The position numbers and the translations under genes were made by a program. From NCBI RefSeq assembly GCF_016741775.1, contig NZ_JAERRK010000001.1:310001-374000 (forward strand): a stretch of 64,000 nt of DNA, read 5' to 3'. Below the pieces are notes generated by a model. The model did no database searches and had not been told where the DNA came from. It worked only from the letters and a program-made list of their open reading frames with translations. The DNA comes from Streptomyces actinomycinicus (GTDB lineage Bacteria; Actinomycetota; Actinomycetes; Streptomycetales; Streptomycetaceae). This document shows positions 1 through 6,727 of the stretch, piece after piece. How positions within the stretch are numbered: position 1 is the stretch's first letter; each line of letters begins with the position of its first letter.

Positions 1-1878
1 GCGGGTGCCGAGCCGCCCGCCGCCCTCACCGACCTGCCGGCCGGCACCCGGCTGCGCGTCGAGACCGAGGACGGCGACGACCGGGACTCAGCCGCGGACC
101 TCCCGCTCGGCGTCCACCGGCTGACCGCCACCACCCCCGACGGGCGCACCGGCGAGGCGACGTACGTCATCGCCCCGGACCGGCTGCCCACCCCGTCCGG
201 CCGCTGCTGCGGCCTCCTCGTCCAGCTCTACTCCCTGCTCTCCCACCGCTCCTGGGGCATGGGCGACCTCGCCGACCTCGCCGAACTGGCCGGCTGGGCA
301 GGACGCACCGCCGGCGCCGGATTCGTCCAGGTCAACCCGCTGCACGCGGCCGTACCCGGCGCCCCCACCGACCCCTCCCCCTACCGCCCCTCCTCCCGCC
401 GCTTCCCCGACCCCGTCCACCTGCGCGTCGAGGACGTCCCCGAGTACGCGTACGCCGAGGACCGCGAGCGGCTGGCCGGACTGCTCCAGCAAGCCGAACG
501 GCTGCGCACCGCCGTCCTCGACAAGGGCGCCCTCATCGACCGGGACGCCGTCTGGGAACTGAAGCGCGAGGCACTGGAAACGGTCCTGGCCGTCCCCCTC
601 GGCCCCGGCCGCCAGGCCGCCTACGACGCCTTCCGCGCCGCCCACGGACAGGCCCTCGACGACCACGCCACCTGGTACGCCCTGGCCGAGGTGCACGGCT
701 CCGACTGGCACACCTGGCCGGACGGCCTGCGCGACCCCCGCTCGGCGGCGACCGCCCGTGCCCGCACCGACCTCGCCGACCGCATCGCCTTCCACACCCG
801 CCTCGCCTGGCTCACCGACGGCCAGCTCCGCGCCGCCCAGCGCGCCGCTCGTGAGGCCGGCATGCCCGTCGGGATCGTGCACGACCTCGCCGTCGGCGTG
901 CACCCCGCCGGCGCCGACGCCTGGGCGCAGCAGGACGTCTTCGCCGCCGGCACGTCCGTCGGCGCCCCACCCGACGCCTTCAACGCCCGCGGCCAGGACT
1001 GGGGCCTGCCGCCCTGGCGCCCCGACCGCCTCGCCGCCACGGGGTACGCCCCCTACCGCGACCTCCTGCGCGCCCTCTTCCGCTACGCCGGCGCGCTGCG
1101 CATCGACCACGTCATGGGCCTCTTCCGGCTCTGGTGGGTCCCCCAGGGCAGCCCGCCCACCGACGGCACCTACGTCCACTACGACGCCGACGCCATGCTC
1201 GCCGTCCTCGCCCTGGAGGCCCACCGGGCCGGGGCCCTCGTGATCGGCGAGGACCTCGGCACCGTCGAACCGGGCGTCCGCGAGACGCTCCAGCGGCGCG
1301 GAGTCCTCGGCACCTCGGTGCTCTGGTTCGAACGGGACTGGGAGGGCGACGGCCGCCCGCTGCCCCCCGAACACTGGCGCGCCGACTGCCTGGCCACCGC
1401 CACCACCCACGACCTGCCGCCCACCGCCGCCCGCCTCACCGGCGACCACGTGGACCTGCGCGACCGCCTGGGCCTGCTGACCCGTTCGGCGGCGGAGGAA
1501 CGCGCCGAGGCCACCGCCGACGCGGCCGAGTGGCTCGCCCTGCTCGGCAGCCTCGGCCTGCTGGACACCCCGGCGGCCGGACCGCCCGGCTCCGACGAGG
1601 AGGAGGAGATCCGCGCCGTCCACCGCTTCCTGCTGCGCACCCCCGCCCGGCTGATCGGCGTCTGGCTCCCGGACGGGGTCGGTGACCGCCGTCCGCAGAA
1701 CCTGCCGGGCACGTGGGACCAGTACCCGAACTGGCGGCTGCCGATCGCGGACCGCGACGGCAGGCCCGTGCCCCTGGAGGACCTGGTGGCCTCGGCACGG
1801 CTCAGGGGACTTCTCGAGGTACTCCGCCCGGTCGCCGCCCGCCCCGGCGAGGCACCGGGTCCACGCCGGCCCCGGTAA
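1..1878 (+). CDS. malQ: 4-alpha-glucanotransferase (amylomaltase), 5' end missing
   Basis: The reading frame is open from base 1, so the gene begins upstream; about 625 C-terminal residues are present of a family that is usually near 700 in streptomycetes. MalQ transfers alpha-1,4-glucan segments between maltodextrins in the cytosol (GH77). Visible family features are the SWGMGDL stretch at 250-275, the conserved N-A-R-G-Q-D-W-G-L-P-P-W block near 985-1020, the R-I-D-H-V-M-G nucleophile region near 1100-1120 and GEDLGTVEPGVRE near 1245-1280. The gene ends in TAA. It is followed 47 bp later by a small membrane protein gene with its own likely promoter. The identification is secure; the true start cannot be seen. 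Confidence 0.93.
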   Translation, partial: AGAEPPAALTDLPAGTRLRVETEDGDDRDSAADLPLGVHRLTATTPDGRTGEATYVIAPDRLPTPSGRCCGLLVQLYSLLSHRSWGMGDLADLAELAGWAGRTAGAGFVQVNPLHAAVPGAPTDPSPYRPSSRRFPDPVHLRVEDVPEYAYAEDRERLAGLLQQAERLRTAVLDKGALIDRDAVWELKREALETVLAVPLGPGRQAAYDAFRAAHGQALDDHATWYALAEVHGSDWHTWPDGLRDPRSAATARARTDLADRIAFHTRLAWLTDGQLRAAQRAAREAGMPVGIVHDLAVGVHPAGADAWAQQDVFAAGTSVGAPPDAFNARGQDWGLPPWRPDRLAATGYAPYRDLLRALFRYAGALRIDHVMGLFRLWWVPQGSPPTDGTYVHYDADAMLAVLALEAHRAGALVIGEDLGTVEPGVRETLQRRGVLGTSVLWFERDWEGDGRPLPPEHWRADCLATATTHDLPPTAARLTGDHVDLRDRLGLLTRSAAEERAEATADAAEWLALLGSLGLLDTPAAGPPGSDEEEEIRAVHRFLLRTPARLIGVWLPDGVGDRRPQNLPGTWDQYPNWRLPIADRDGRPVPLEDLVASARLRGLLEVLRPVAARPGEAPGPRRPR

Positions 1879-1925
1879 GGCACCCCGGGCGCGCGGCTCC
1901 GACGAGGGTTCGCTAACTTGATTCC

Positions 1926-2207
1926 GTGGACAAGAAGAACGCCCTGCGCGCCGGCGCCCTGGCTGCCGGTACGACGCTGATGATGCTGCTCATGTCGTCC
2001 CCCGCGCTCGCGCTGACCCGCGACGACGGTGACGACCCCGGCCAGGGCCTGAGCGTCATCGAGACGCTGGGCCTCTACGTGTTCCTCCCGGTGGTGCTGT
2101 TCCTGGTCATCGCCGGTCTGGTGATGGCGCTGGACAAGTCCCACAAGAAGAAGGACACCACGTCGTCCAACATCAACGTCAAGTCCGACGCCCGGGCCAA
2201 GGCCTGA
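1926..2207 (+). CDS. small membrane protein, function unknown
   Basis: This 93-aa protein has a basic N-terminus followed by a hydrophobic segment ending in SSPALALT, which looks like a signal peptide or signal anchor. A second hydrophobic helix lies at about residues 47-68, and the tail is Lys-rich (SHKKKD). It probably sits in the membrane with the tail in the cytosol. The start is GTG. The nearest purine run is 17 nt away, but TAACTT lies exactly 12 to 7 bases before the GTG, so the mRNA is probably leaderless. A long hairpin with TTTT follows. No family is recognised. Confidence 0.7.
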   Translation: MDKKNALRAGALAAGTTLMMLLMSSPALALTRDDGDDPGQGLSVIETLGLYVFLPVVLFLVIAGLVMALDKSHKKKDTTSSNINVKSDARAKA

Positions 2208-2225
2208 CCGGACTGCCCTTCCGTT

Positions 2226-2299
2226 CGCCGGGGGCGCCGCTCCTCCCGCCGGTACGCGCACACGCCGTACCCGGGTGAGACCGGCGCCCCCGGCGTTTT
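2226..2299 (+). terminator. rho-independent terminator after the small membrane protein
   Basis: A perfect 14-bp inverted repeat (2226-2239 with 2282-2295) is followed by TTTT at 2296-2299. A smaller nested hairpin (GGTACG with CGTACC) lies inside the loop. The T-run is on the plus-strand side. Bases 2300-2486 beyond it hold no gene that I can support. Confidence 0.8.
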
Positions 2300-2486
2300 C
2301 CCGTGCCAGGACCCTCAGGGATTCGGCGCGGTCAGATACCGCTGCACCGTCGGCCCCTCGGCCCCTCGGCCACCACGGCAACCATGAACTGACGCCCGGT
2401 CGCGGCCCCTCGGCCACCAAGGGCGCCGCGAAGCGCCGTACCTCGCAGGGCGGTCCGGTCCCGTGGGCCGACGCGCTCAGGAACGG

Positions 2487-2987
2487 CTACTCGGCCGTCG
2501 TGCTCAGTAGCTCCCGCAACAGGTCGGCCAGCTGGCCGGCCTGTTCGGCGTTCAGGGCGGAGAGCGCGGCGCTCTCCTCGGCCAGGCCCGCGCCGACCGC
2601 GTCGTCGATCAGCCGCAGGCCCTCCTCGGTGAGGGTCACCTGGAGGCCGCGCCGGTCGTGCGGGTCGGGGGAGCGGCGCAGCAGACCCGCCCGCTCCAGC
2701 TTGTCCAGGCGGCCGGTCATCCCGCCCGTGGTGAGCATGAGGGTGGCCGAGAGCTGGCGCGGCGAGAGGGTGTACGGCTCGCCGGAACGGCGCAGGGTGG
2801 CCAGGACGTCGAACTCGCCACGGGAGATGCCGTAGGGCTTGTACGCCTTCTCCATCCGGTCGCCCATCGTGCGCGAGAGCCGGAAGATCCGGCCGAAGAC
2901 CTCCATGGCCCGGGTGTCGAGGTCGGGGCGGACCCGGGCCCACTGCTCGACGATCGCGTCCACGGGGTCGGCGGGCTGTTGCTGCAT
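2487..2987 (-). CDS. MarR-family transcriptional regulator
   Basis: This 166-aa winged-helix protein has the typical MarR core: GEFDVLATLRRSGEPYTLSP, a recognition helix around SATLMLTTGGMTGRLDKLE, and the wing sequence RRSPDPHDRRGLQVTLTEEG. MarR proteins are dimers that repress divergent genes and release DNA on binding a small phenolic or similar ligand. The start at ATG 2987 gives a normal family length; upstream in-frame codons would add 27 atypical residues. The gene is divergent from an EamA transporter, and a perfect palindrome lies between them at 3040-3063, so it probably controls itself and that transporter. The effector is unknown. Confidence 0.9.
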   Translation of the reverse strand: MQQQPADPVDAIVEQWARVRPDLDTRAMEVFGRIFRLSRTMGDRMEKAYKPYGISRGEFDVLATLRRSGEPYTLSPRQLSATLMLTTGGMTGRLDKLERAGLLRRSPDPHDRRGLQVTLTEEGLRLIDDAVGAGLAEESAALSALNAEQAGQLADLLRELLSTTAE

Positions 2988-3039
2988 GCGGTGAGTATCG
3001 ACCCCATCCAGGTTGTTCGCAAGAAAGCCTCTTGCTGAT

Positions 3040-3063
3040 AAGTAGCTTAATGCTAAGCTACTT
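3040..3063. promoter_or_regulatory. candidate MarR operator between divergent genes
   Basis: AAGTAGCTTA, a 4-base ATGC spacer, then TAAGCTACTT form a perfect 10-bp inverted repeat in an AT-rich island of an otherwise very GC-rich region. MarR proteins bind palindromes of about this size. The site lies between the MarR gene (start 2987) and the EamA gene (start 3107), overlapping a plausible plus-strand promoter (TTGCTG at 3032-3037, 16 bp, TAAGCT at 3054-3059). Confidence 0.7.
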
Positions 3064-3106
3064 GTCACTGACCTAGTCTGAAGTGAATCGGGAAAGGGGC
3101 CTCGTC

Positions 3107-4051
3107 ATGGCCATCAGTCGCCCGGGCACGACCGCCGTCATCGCCCTCACCGCACTCGCCCCTGCCTCCTGGGGCACCACCTATGCGGTCACCACCGAGT
3201 TCCTCCCGCCGGACCGCCCCCTGTTCACCGCCCTGATACGGGCCCTCCCCGCCGGTCTGCTGCTGCTCGCCCTGACCCGGGTGCTGCCGCGGGGCGTCTG
3301 GTGGGCCAAGGCGGCCGTGCTCGGGGCGCTGAACATCGGCGCCTTCTTCCCGCTGCTGTTCGTCGCGGCGTACCGGCTGCCCGGCGGGATGGCCGCGGTC
3401 GTCGGCTCGGCCGGGCCGCTGTTCGTCGTCGGGCTCTCGGCGCTGCTGCTGGGGCAGCGGCCGGCGCCGCGCACCCTGCTCACCGGGCTGGTGGCCGCGT
3501 TCGGGGTCAGCCTCGTCGTGCTGAAGGGGGCCGGCGCGCTGGACCCCGTCGGCGTCCTCGCGGCCGTCGCCTCGACCGGCTCGATGGCTGCCGGGACCGT
3601 GCTGACCAAGCGCTGGGGCCGCCCCGAGGGCGTCGGCCCGCTGGCCCTCACCGGCTGGCAGCTCACCGCGGGCGGGCTGCTCATCGCGCCGGTCGCGCTC
3701 CTGGCCGAGGGTGCCCCGCCGGCCCTCGACGCCCCCGCCGTCGGCGGCTACCTCTACCTCGCCCTGGCCAACACGGCCGTCGGCTACTGGCTCTGGTTCC
3801 GCGGCATCGGCCGGCTCACCGCGACCCAGGCCGCGTTCCTCGGTCCGCTGTCCCCGCTGACAGCGGCGGTCGTCGGCTGGGCGGCCCTCGGCCAGGCGCT
3901 CACCCCGGTGCAGATGGCCGGCATGGGGCTGGCCTTCGCGGCGACGCTGGCGGGGCAGTTCACCGGCGGTCCCCGCCGATCGTTCAGGATCCCTGAAAAG
4001 AACGGTCGAAAAGATTCGATGGACCTGACGGTTGCCGCGCTGCGACGGTAG
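3107..4051 (+). CDS. EamA (DMT superfamily) transporter
   Basis: This 314-aa integral membrane protein has about ten hydrophobic helices in two EamA repeats, with typical family elements such as LAPASWGTTYAVTTEFLP near the N-terminus and LANTAVGYWLWFRGIGRLT in the second half. Such proteins export small metabolites or drugs; the substrate cannot be read from sequence. ATG 3107 is chosen because GGAAAGGGG lies 7 nt upstream; a GTG at 3083 is in frame but precedes this site. It is divergent from the MarR gene and followed 34 bp downstream by a second EamA gene, so the two probably share a transcript. Confidence 0.88.
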   Translation: MAISRPGTTAVIALTALAPASWGTTYAVTTEFLPPDRPLFTALIRALPAGLLLLALTRVLPRGVWWAKAAVLGALNIGAFFPLLFVAAYRLPGGMAAVVGSAGPLFVVGLSALLLGQRPAPRTLLTGLVAAFGVSLVVLKGAGALDPVGVLAAVASTGSMAAGTVLTKRWGRPEGVGPLALTGWQLTAGGLLIAPVALLAEGAPPALDAPAVGGYLYLALANTAVGYWLWFRGIGRLTATQAAFLGPLSPLTAAVVGWAALGQALTPVQMAGMGLAFAATLAGQFTGGPRRSFRIPEKNGRKDSMDLTVAALRR

Positions 4052-4085
4052 GGGCACAGCCACCACCGTTCAGGAAAGGACCCCT

Positions 4086-5042
4086 GTGACCGCAGTCGCG
4101 CACCGGACCACCCCCGCCCCCACCGCCACTGCCCCCGCCCCCCGGGCCGCCGCCCCCGCCGCCCCCGGCCCGCGCCCGGCCCTCGCCCCCCTTCTCGGTC
4201 TCGTCTGTGCCGCGCTCGCCACGGTCGTCTGGTCCGGCAGCTTCGTCACCGCCCGCGGTCTGCACGACAGCGTCCCACCCGTCCAGCACGCCTTCTGGCG
4301 CTGGGTGATCGCCCTGCTCGCCGTGGCCCCCTTCGGCGCCCGGCAGGCCTGGCGGCAGCGAGCGCTGATCCGCCGGCACGGCCGCTACGTCCTGATCACC
4401 TCGCTCCTCGGCGTGGCCGTCTACAACACCCTGGTGAACCAGGCCGGTCTCACCACCCCGGCCGCCACCATGGGCATGATCATGGCCGCCTCGCCGGTGC
4501 TCATGGCGGTGTTCGAGCGGCTGGGCGGCGCCCGGCTGGGCGCGCGACGCGCCACCGGGCTGCTCCTGGCCTGCGCGGGCGTCACGCTGCTCGTCGGAGG
4601 CGGCGCGGACTTCTCCTCCGGCGCACTGTGGATGCTCGCCGCCGCCTCCTGCTTCGCCGGCTACAGCGCCCTGCTGCGCCGCCGGCCGGCCGGACTCGGC
4701 GGCACGGCCTTCCTGTTCACCACGTTCCTCGTCGGCACCGTCCTGCTGCTGCCCGCCCAGGCGGTGAGCGTGACCGTCCAGGGCTCCTTCCACCCGGCCC
4801 CCGGTACGGTCCTGCCCCTCCTCTACGTCGGTGTGGCGTCCTCCGCGCTCGCCTTCTTCGCCTGGAACAAGGCCATCGCGCTGATCGGCGCGACCCGCGC
4901 CGGCATCGTGTACTACCTCCAGCCGGTGTGCGTGGCCCTGCTGTCCTGGGCGGTGCTCGGCGAGCACACCGGCCGGGCCCGACTGCTGTGCATGGCACTG
5001 ATCCTGGCCGGCGTCGTGCTGGGCGCGGGCTCCCGCCGCTGA
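4086..5042 (+). CDS. EamA (DMT superfamily) transporter, second copy
   Basis: This 318-aa protein begins with an Ala/Pro/Thr-rich cytoplasmic tail of about 35 residues, then ten predicted membrane helices; the family motif LATVVWSGSFVTARGLHDSVPPVQ opens the first repeat (shown here as two overlapping parts, residues about 48-71). The GTG start at 4086 has AGGAAAGGA 5 nt upstream. It follows another EamA transporter by 34 bp and precedes a LysR regulator by about 50 bp. The two transporters are clearly different in sequence, so they look like a functional pair or two related exporters and not a recent duplication. Substrate unknown. Confidence 0.86.
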   Translation: MTAVAHRTTPAPTATAPAPRAAAPAAPGPRPALAPLLGLVCAALATVVWSGSFVTARGLHDSVPPVQHAFWRWVIALLAVAPFGARQAWRQRALIRRHGRYVLITSLLGVAVYNTLVNQAGLTTPAATMGMIMAASPVLMAVFERLGGARLGARRATGLLLACAGVTLLVGGGADFSSGALWMLAAASCFAGYSALLRRRPAGLGGTAFLFTTFLVGTVLLLPAQAVSVTVQGSFHPAPGTVLPLLYVGVASSALAFFAWNKAIALIGATRAGIVYYLQPVCVALLSWAVLGEHTGRARLLCMALILAGVVLGAGSRR

Positions 5043-5096
5043 CGCCCCGGCGCCCCGGACCCGGGCCGCCCGGGGAGCGGCGTGTACCGTGCGCGC

Positions 5097-6014
5097 ATGG
5101 CCGAGTGGGACCTGAGGAAGCTGCGGATTCTGCGGACCCTGCGCGAACGCGGAACCGTGACCGCGACGGCCGAGGCCCTGCACATGACCCCGTCCGCCGT
5201 CTCCCAGCAGCTCACCAACCTCGCCGCCCAGCTCGGCGTGCCCCTGCTGGAGGCCCAGGGCCGCCGGGTCCGGCTCACCGGCGCGGCCCGGCTGGTGCTG
5301 GCGCACACCGAGGCGGTGTTCGAGCAGCTGGAGCGGGCGGACGCGGCGCTCGCGGCCTACGCGCACGGGGAGGCCGGCGAGGTCCGCGTCGGCGCCTTCC
5401 CGACCGCCGTGCCCGCCCTGGTCGTACCGGCCGTACGGGCCCTGCGCGCCAGCCATCCGCAGGTGACCGTCCGCGTCCGCGAGGCTGAGGCGGGCGAGGC
5501 CTACGAGCTGCTGGCCGCCGGCGAGGTCGACCTCGCCCTGTCCCTCGCGGCCGAGGCACCGAGCGCGGCAGACCCGCGCTTCACCCACGTGCCGCTGCTG
5601 GCCGACCCGCTGGACGTGGCCCTGCCCCCGGACCACCCGCTCGCCCGCGCCGCCCGGCTGACCCTCACCGACCTCGCCGCCGAACCCTGGATCTTCGGCG
5701 GCAGCGGTCCCTGGTCCGACATCACCCGCCGCGCCTGCGAATCGGCCGGCTTCAGCCCCCACCAGGGCCACTCGGCCTCCGGCTGGACGGCGATCCTGGC
5801 CATGGTGGAGGCGGGGATGGGGGTCGCCCTGGTGCCCCGGACGGCCGCTGCCCGCCGCGAGGGCGTGGTGATGCGGGAGCTGGGGGCGGACCGGCCGGTA
5901 CGGCATGTGGTGGCGGCCGTGCGGAAGGGGGCGGAGGCGGGCGCGGCGGCCGGCAGGGTGCTGGAGGCTCTGCGGGATGTGGCGGGACCCGCCGCCGGGG
6001 CCGCTCGGGCGTGA
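5097..6014 (+). CDS. LysR-family transcriptional regulator
   Basis: This 305-aa protein has an N-terminal winged helix-turn-helix (RGTVTATAEALHMTPSAVSQ, about residues 18-37) and a C-terminal periplasmic-binding-like effector domain. The start at ATG 5097 is preferred because TACCGT lies exactly 12 to 7 bases before it, the usual pattern for a leaderless mRNA in Streptomyces; an in-frame GTG at 5082 would add five residues. It is co-directional with two EamA transporters. It might regulate them, but a LysR normally acts on a divergent gene and none is divergent here, so the target is open. Confidence 0.88.
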   Translation: MAEWDLRKLRILRTLRERGTVTATAEALHMTPSAVSQQLTNLAAQLGVPLLEAQGRRVRLTGAARLVLAHTEAVFEQLERADAALAAYAHGEAGEVRVGAFPTAVPALVVPAVRALRASHPQVTVRVREAEAGEAYELLAAGEVDLALSLAAEAPSAADPRFTHVPLLADPLDVALPPDHPLARAARLTLTDLAAEPWIFGGSGPWSDITRRACESAGFSPHQGHSASGWTAILAMVEAGMGVALVPRTAAARREGVVMRELGADRPVRHVVAAVRKGAEAGAAAGRVLEALRDVAGPAAGAARA

Positions 6015-6066
6015 ACGGGGCCGCGTCCGGAGATGACCGCCCGCAGCGGGACCGGTTCGCCGCCGT

Positions 6067-6549
6067 CTACCGGGGCCGCCGCACCTCGTACAGGAAGCAC
6101 CCGTACTCCACCGCCCGCACGTGCACGAGGGCCACCGCCGGGTCGGCGAAGGCCTCGGCGAAGGCCGGTTCGAAGCCGGAGCCGTCCTCGACCAGCCGGC
6201 CGCCGAGGATGCGGCCGTCGGCGGAGTAACGGCGGACCGTACGGTGGGCGTTGCTGAAGGGCAGAGCGCCGGTGGCCGCCGGGCCGGGGCACTCGCCGGC
6301 GTGGATGAAGACGGGGCCCTGCTCGTCGTAGGCACCCGGGTCGGTTCCCGTCTCGGCCGCCCAGCGGCGCAGGGGCGCGTACGAGACCAGGGCGAGGCGT
6401 TCGCCGGGTGCGCTGCGGCGCAGACAGCAGCGCAGCGGGGCGCCGCCCTCCCGGTCGGTGAAGGCGGACGTGGCGCGGCCCGCGTCGTCGCGGGTGCGCA
6501 GCTCCTCCAGGACCGTGGGCGTCAGTGCTCGTGCGGTGTATGCGGTCAT
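6067..6549 (-). CDS. DUF1203 family protein
   Basis: The 160-aa protein reads as a DUF1203 member: the blocks GAPLRCCLRRSAPGERLALV, QGPVFIHAGECPG and VALVHVRAVEYGCFLYEVRR match my memory of this family, which has no assigned biochemical role. No signal peptide or membrane segment is visible. ATG 6549 gives the family length; earlier codons add a low-complexity Arg/Pro stretch. It converges with the LysR gene (52 bp between stops) and lies downstream of pepN, behind the pepN terminator. Confidence 0.75.
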   Translation of the reverse strand: MTAYTARALTPTVLEELRTRDDAGRATSAFTDREGGAPLRCCLRRSAPGERLALVSYAPLRRWAAETGTDPGAYDEQGPVFIHAGECPGPAATGALPFSNAHRTVRRYSADGRILGGRLVEDGSGFEPAFAEAFADPAVALVHVRAVEYGCFLYEVRRPR

Positions 6550-6677
6550 GGACCCAGCGTCCTGCGTCGCCGGGCCGCGCACCGGCGGTATCCGGACGTC
6601 GTGCCGGGACGCGACGGCCTGCCGGTGCCGCCTCCCGGCGCCCGAGCCGCACGGCGGGACGCGCGGGCCGAACGGAG

Positions 6678-6714
6678 AAGGGGCGCCCGGTGCGGGAGGC
6701 ACCGGGCGCCCCTT
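6678..6714 (-). terminator. terminator after pepN
   Basis: A perfect 16-bp stem (6678-6693 with 6699-6714) with a 5-base GGGAG loop lies 14 bp past the pepN stop codon. It has no long U-run, as is usual in streptomycetes. Confidence 0.8.
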
Positions 6715-6727
6715 GCCGGGCGGAGGA

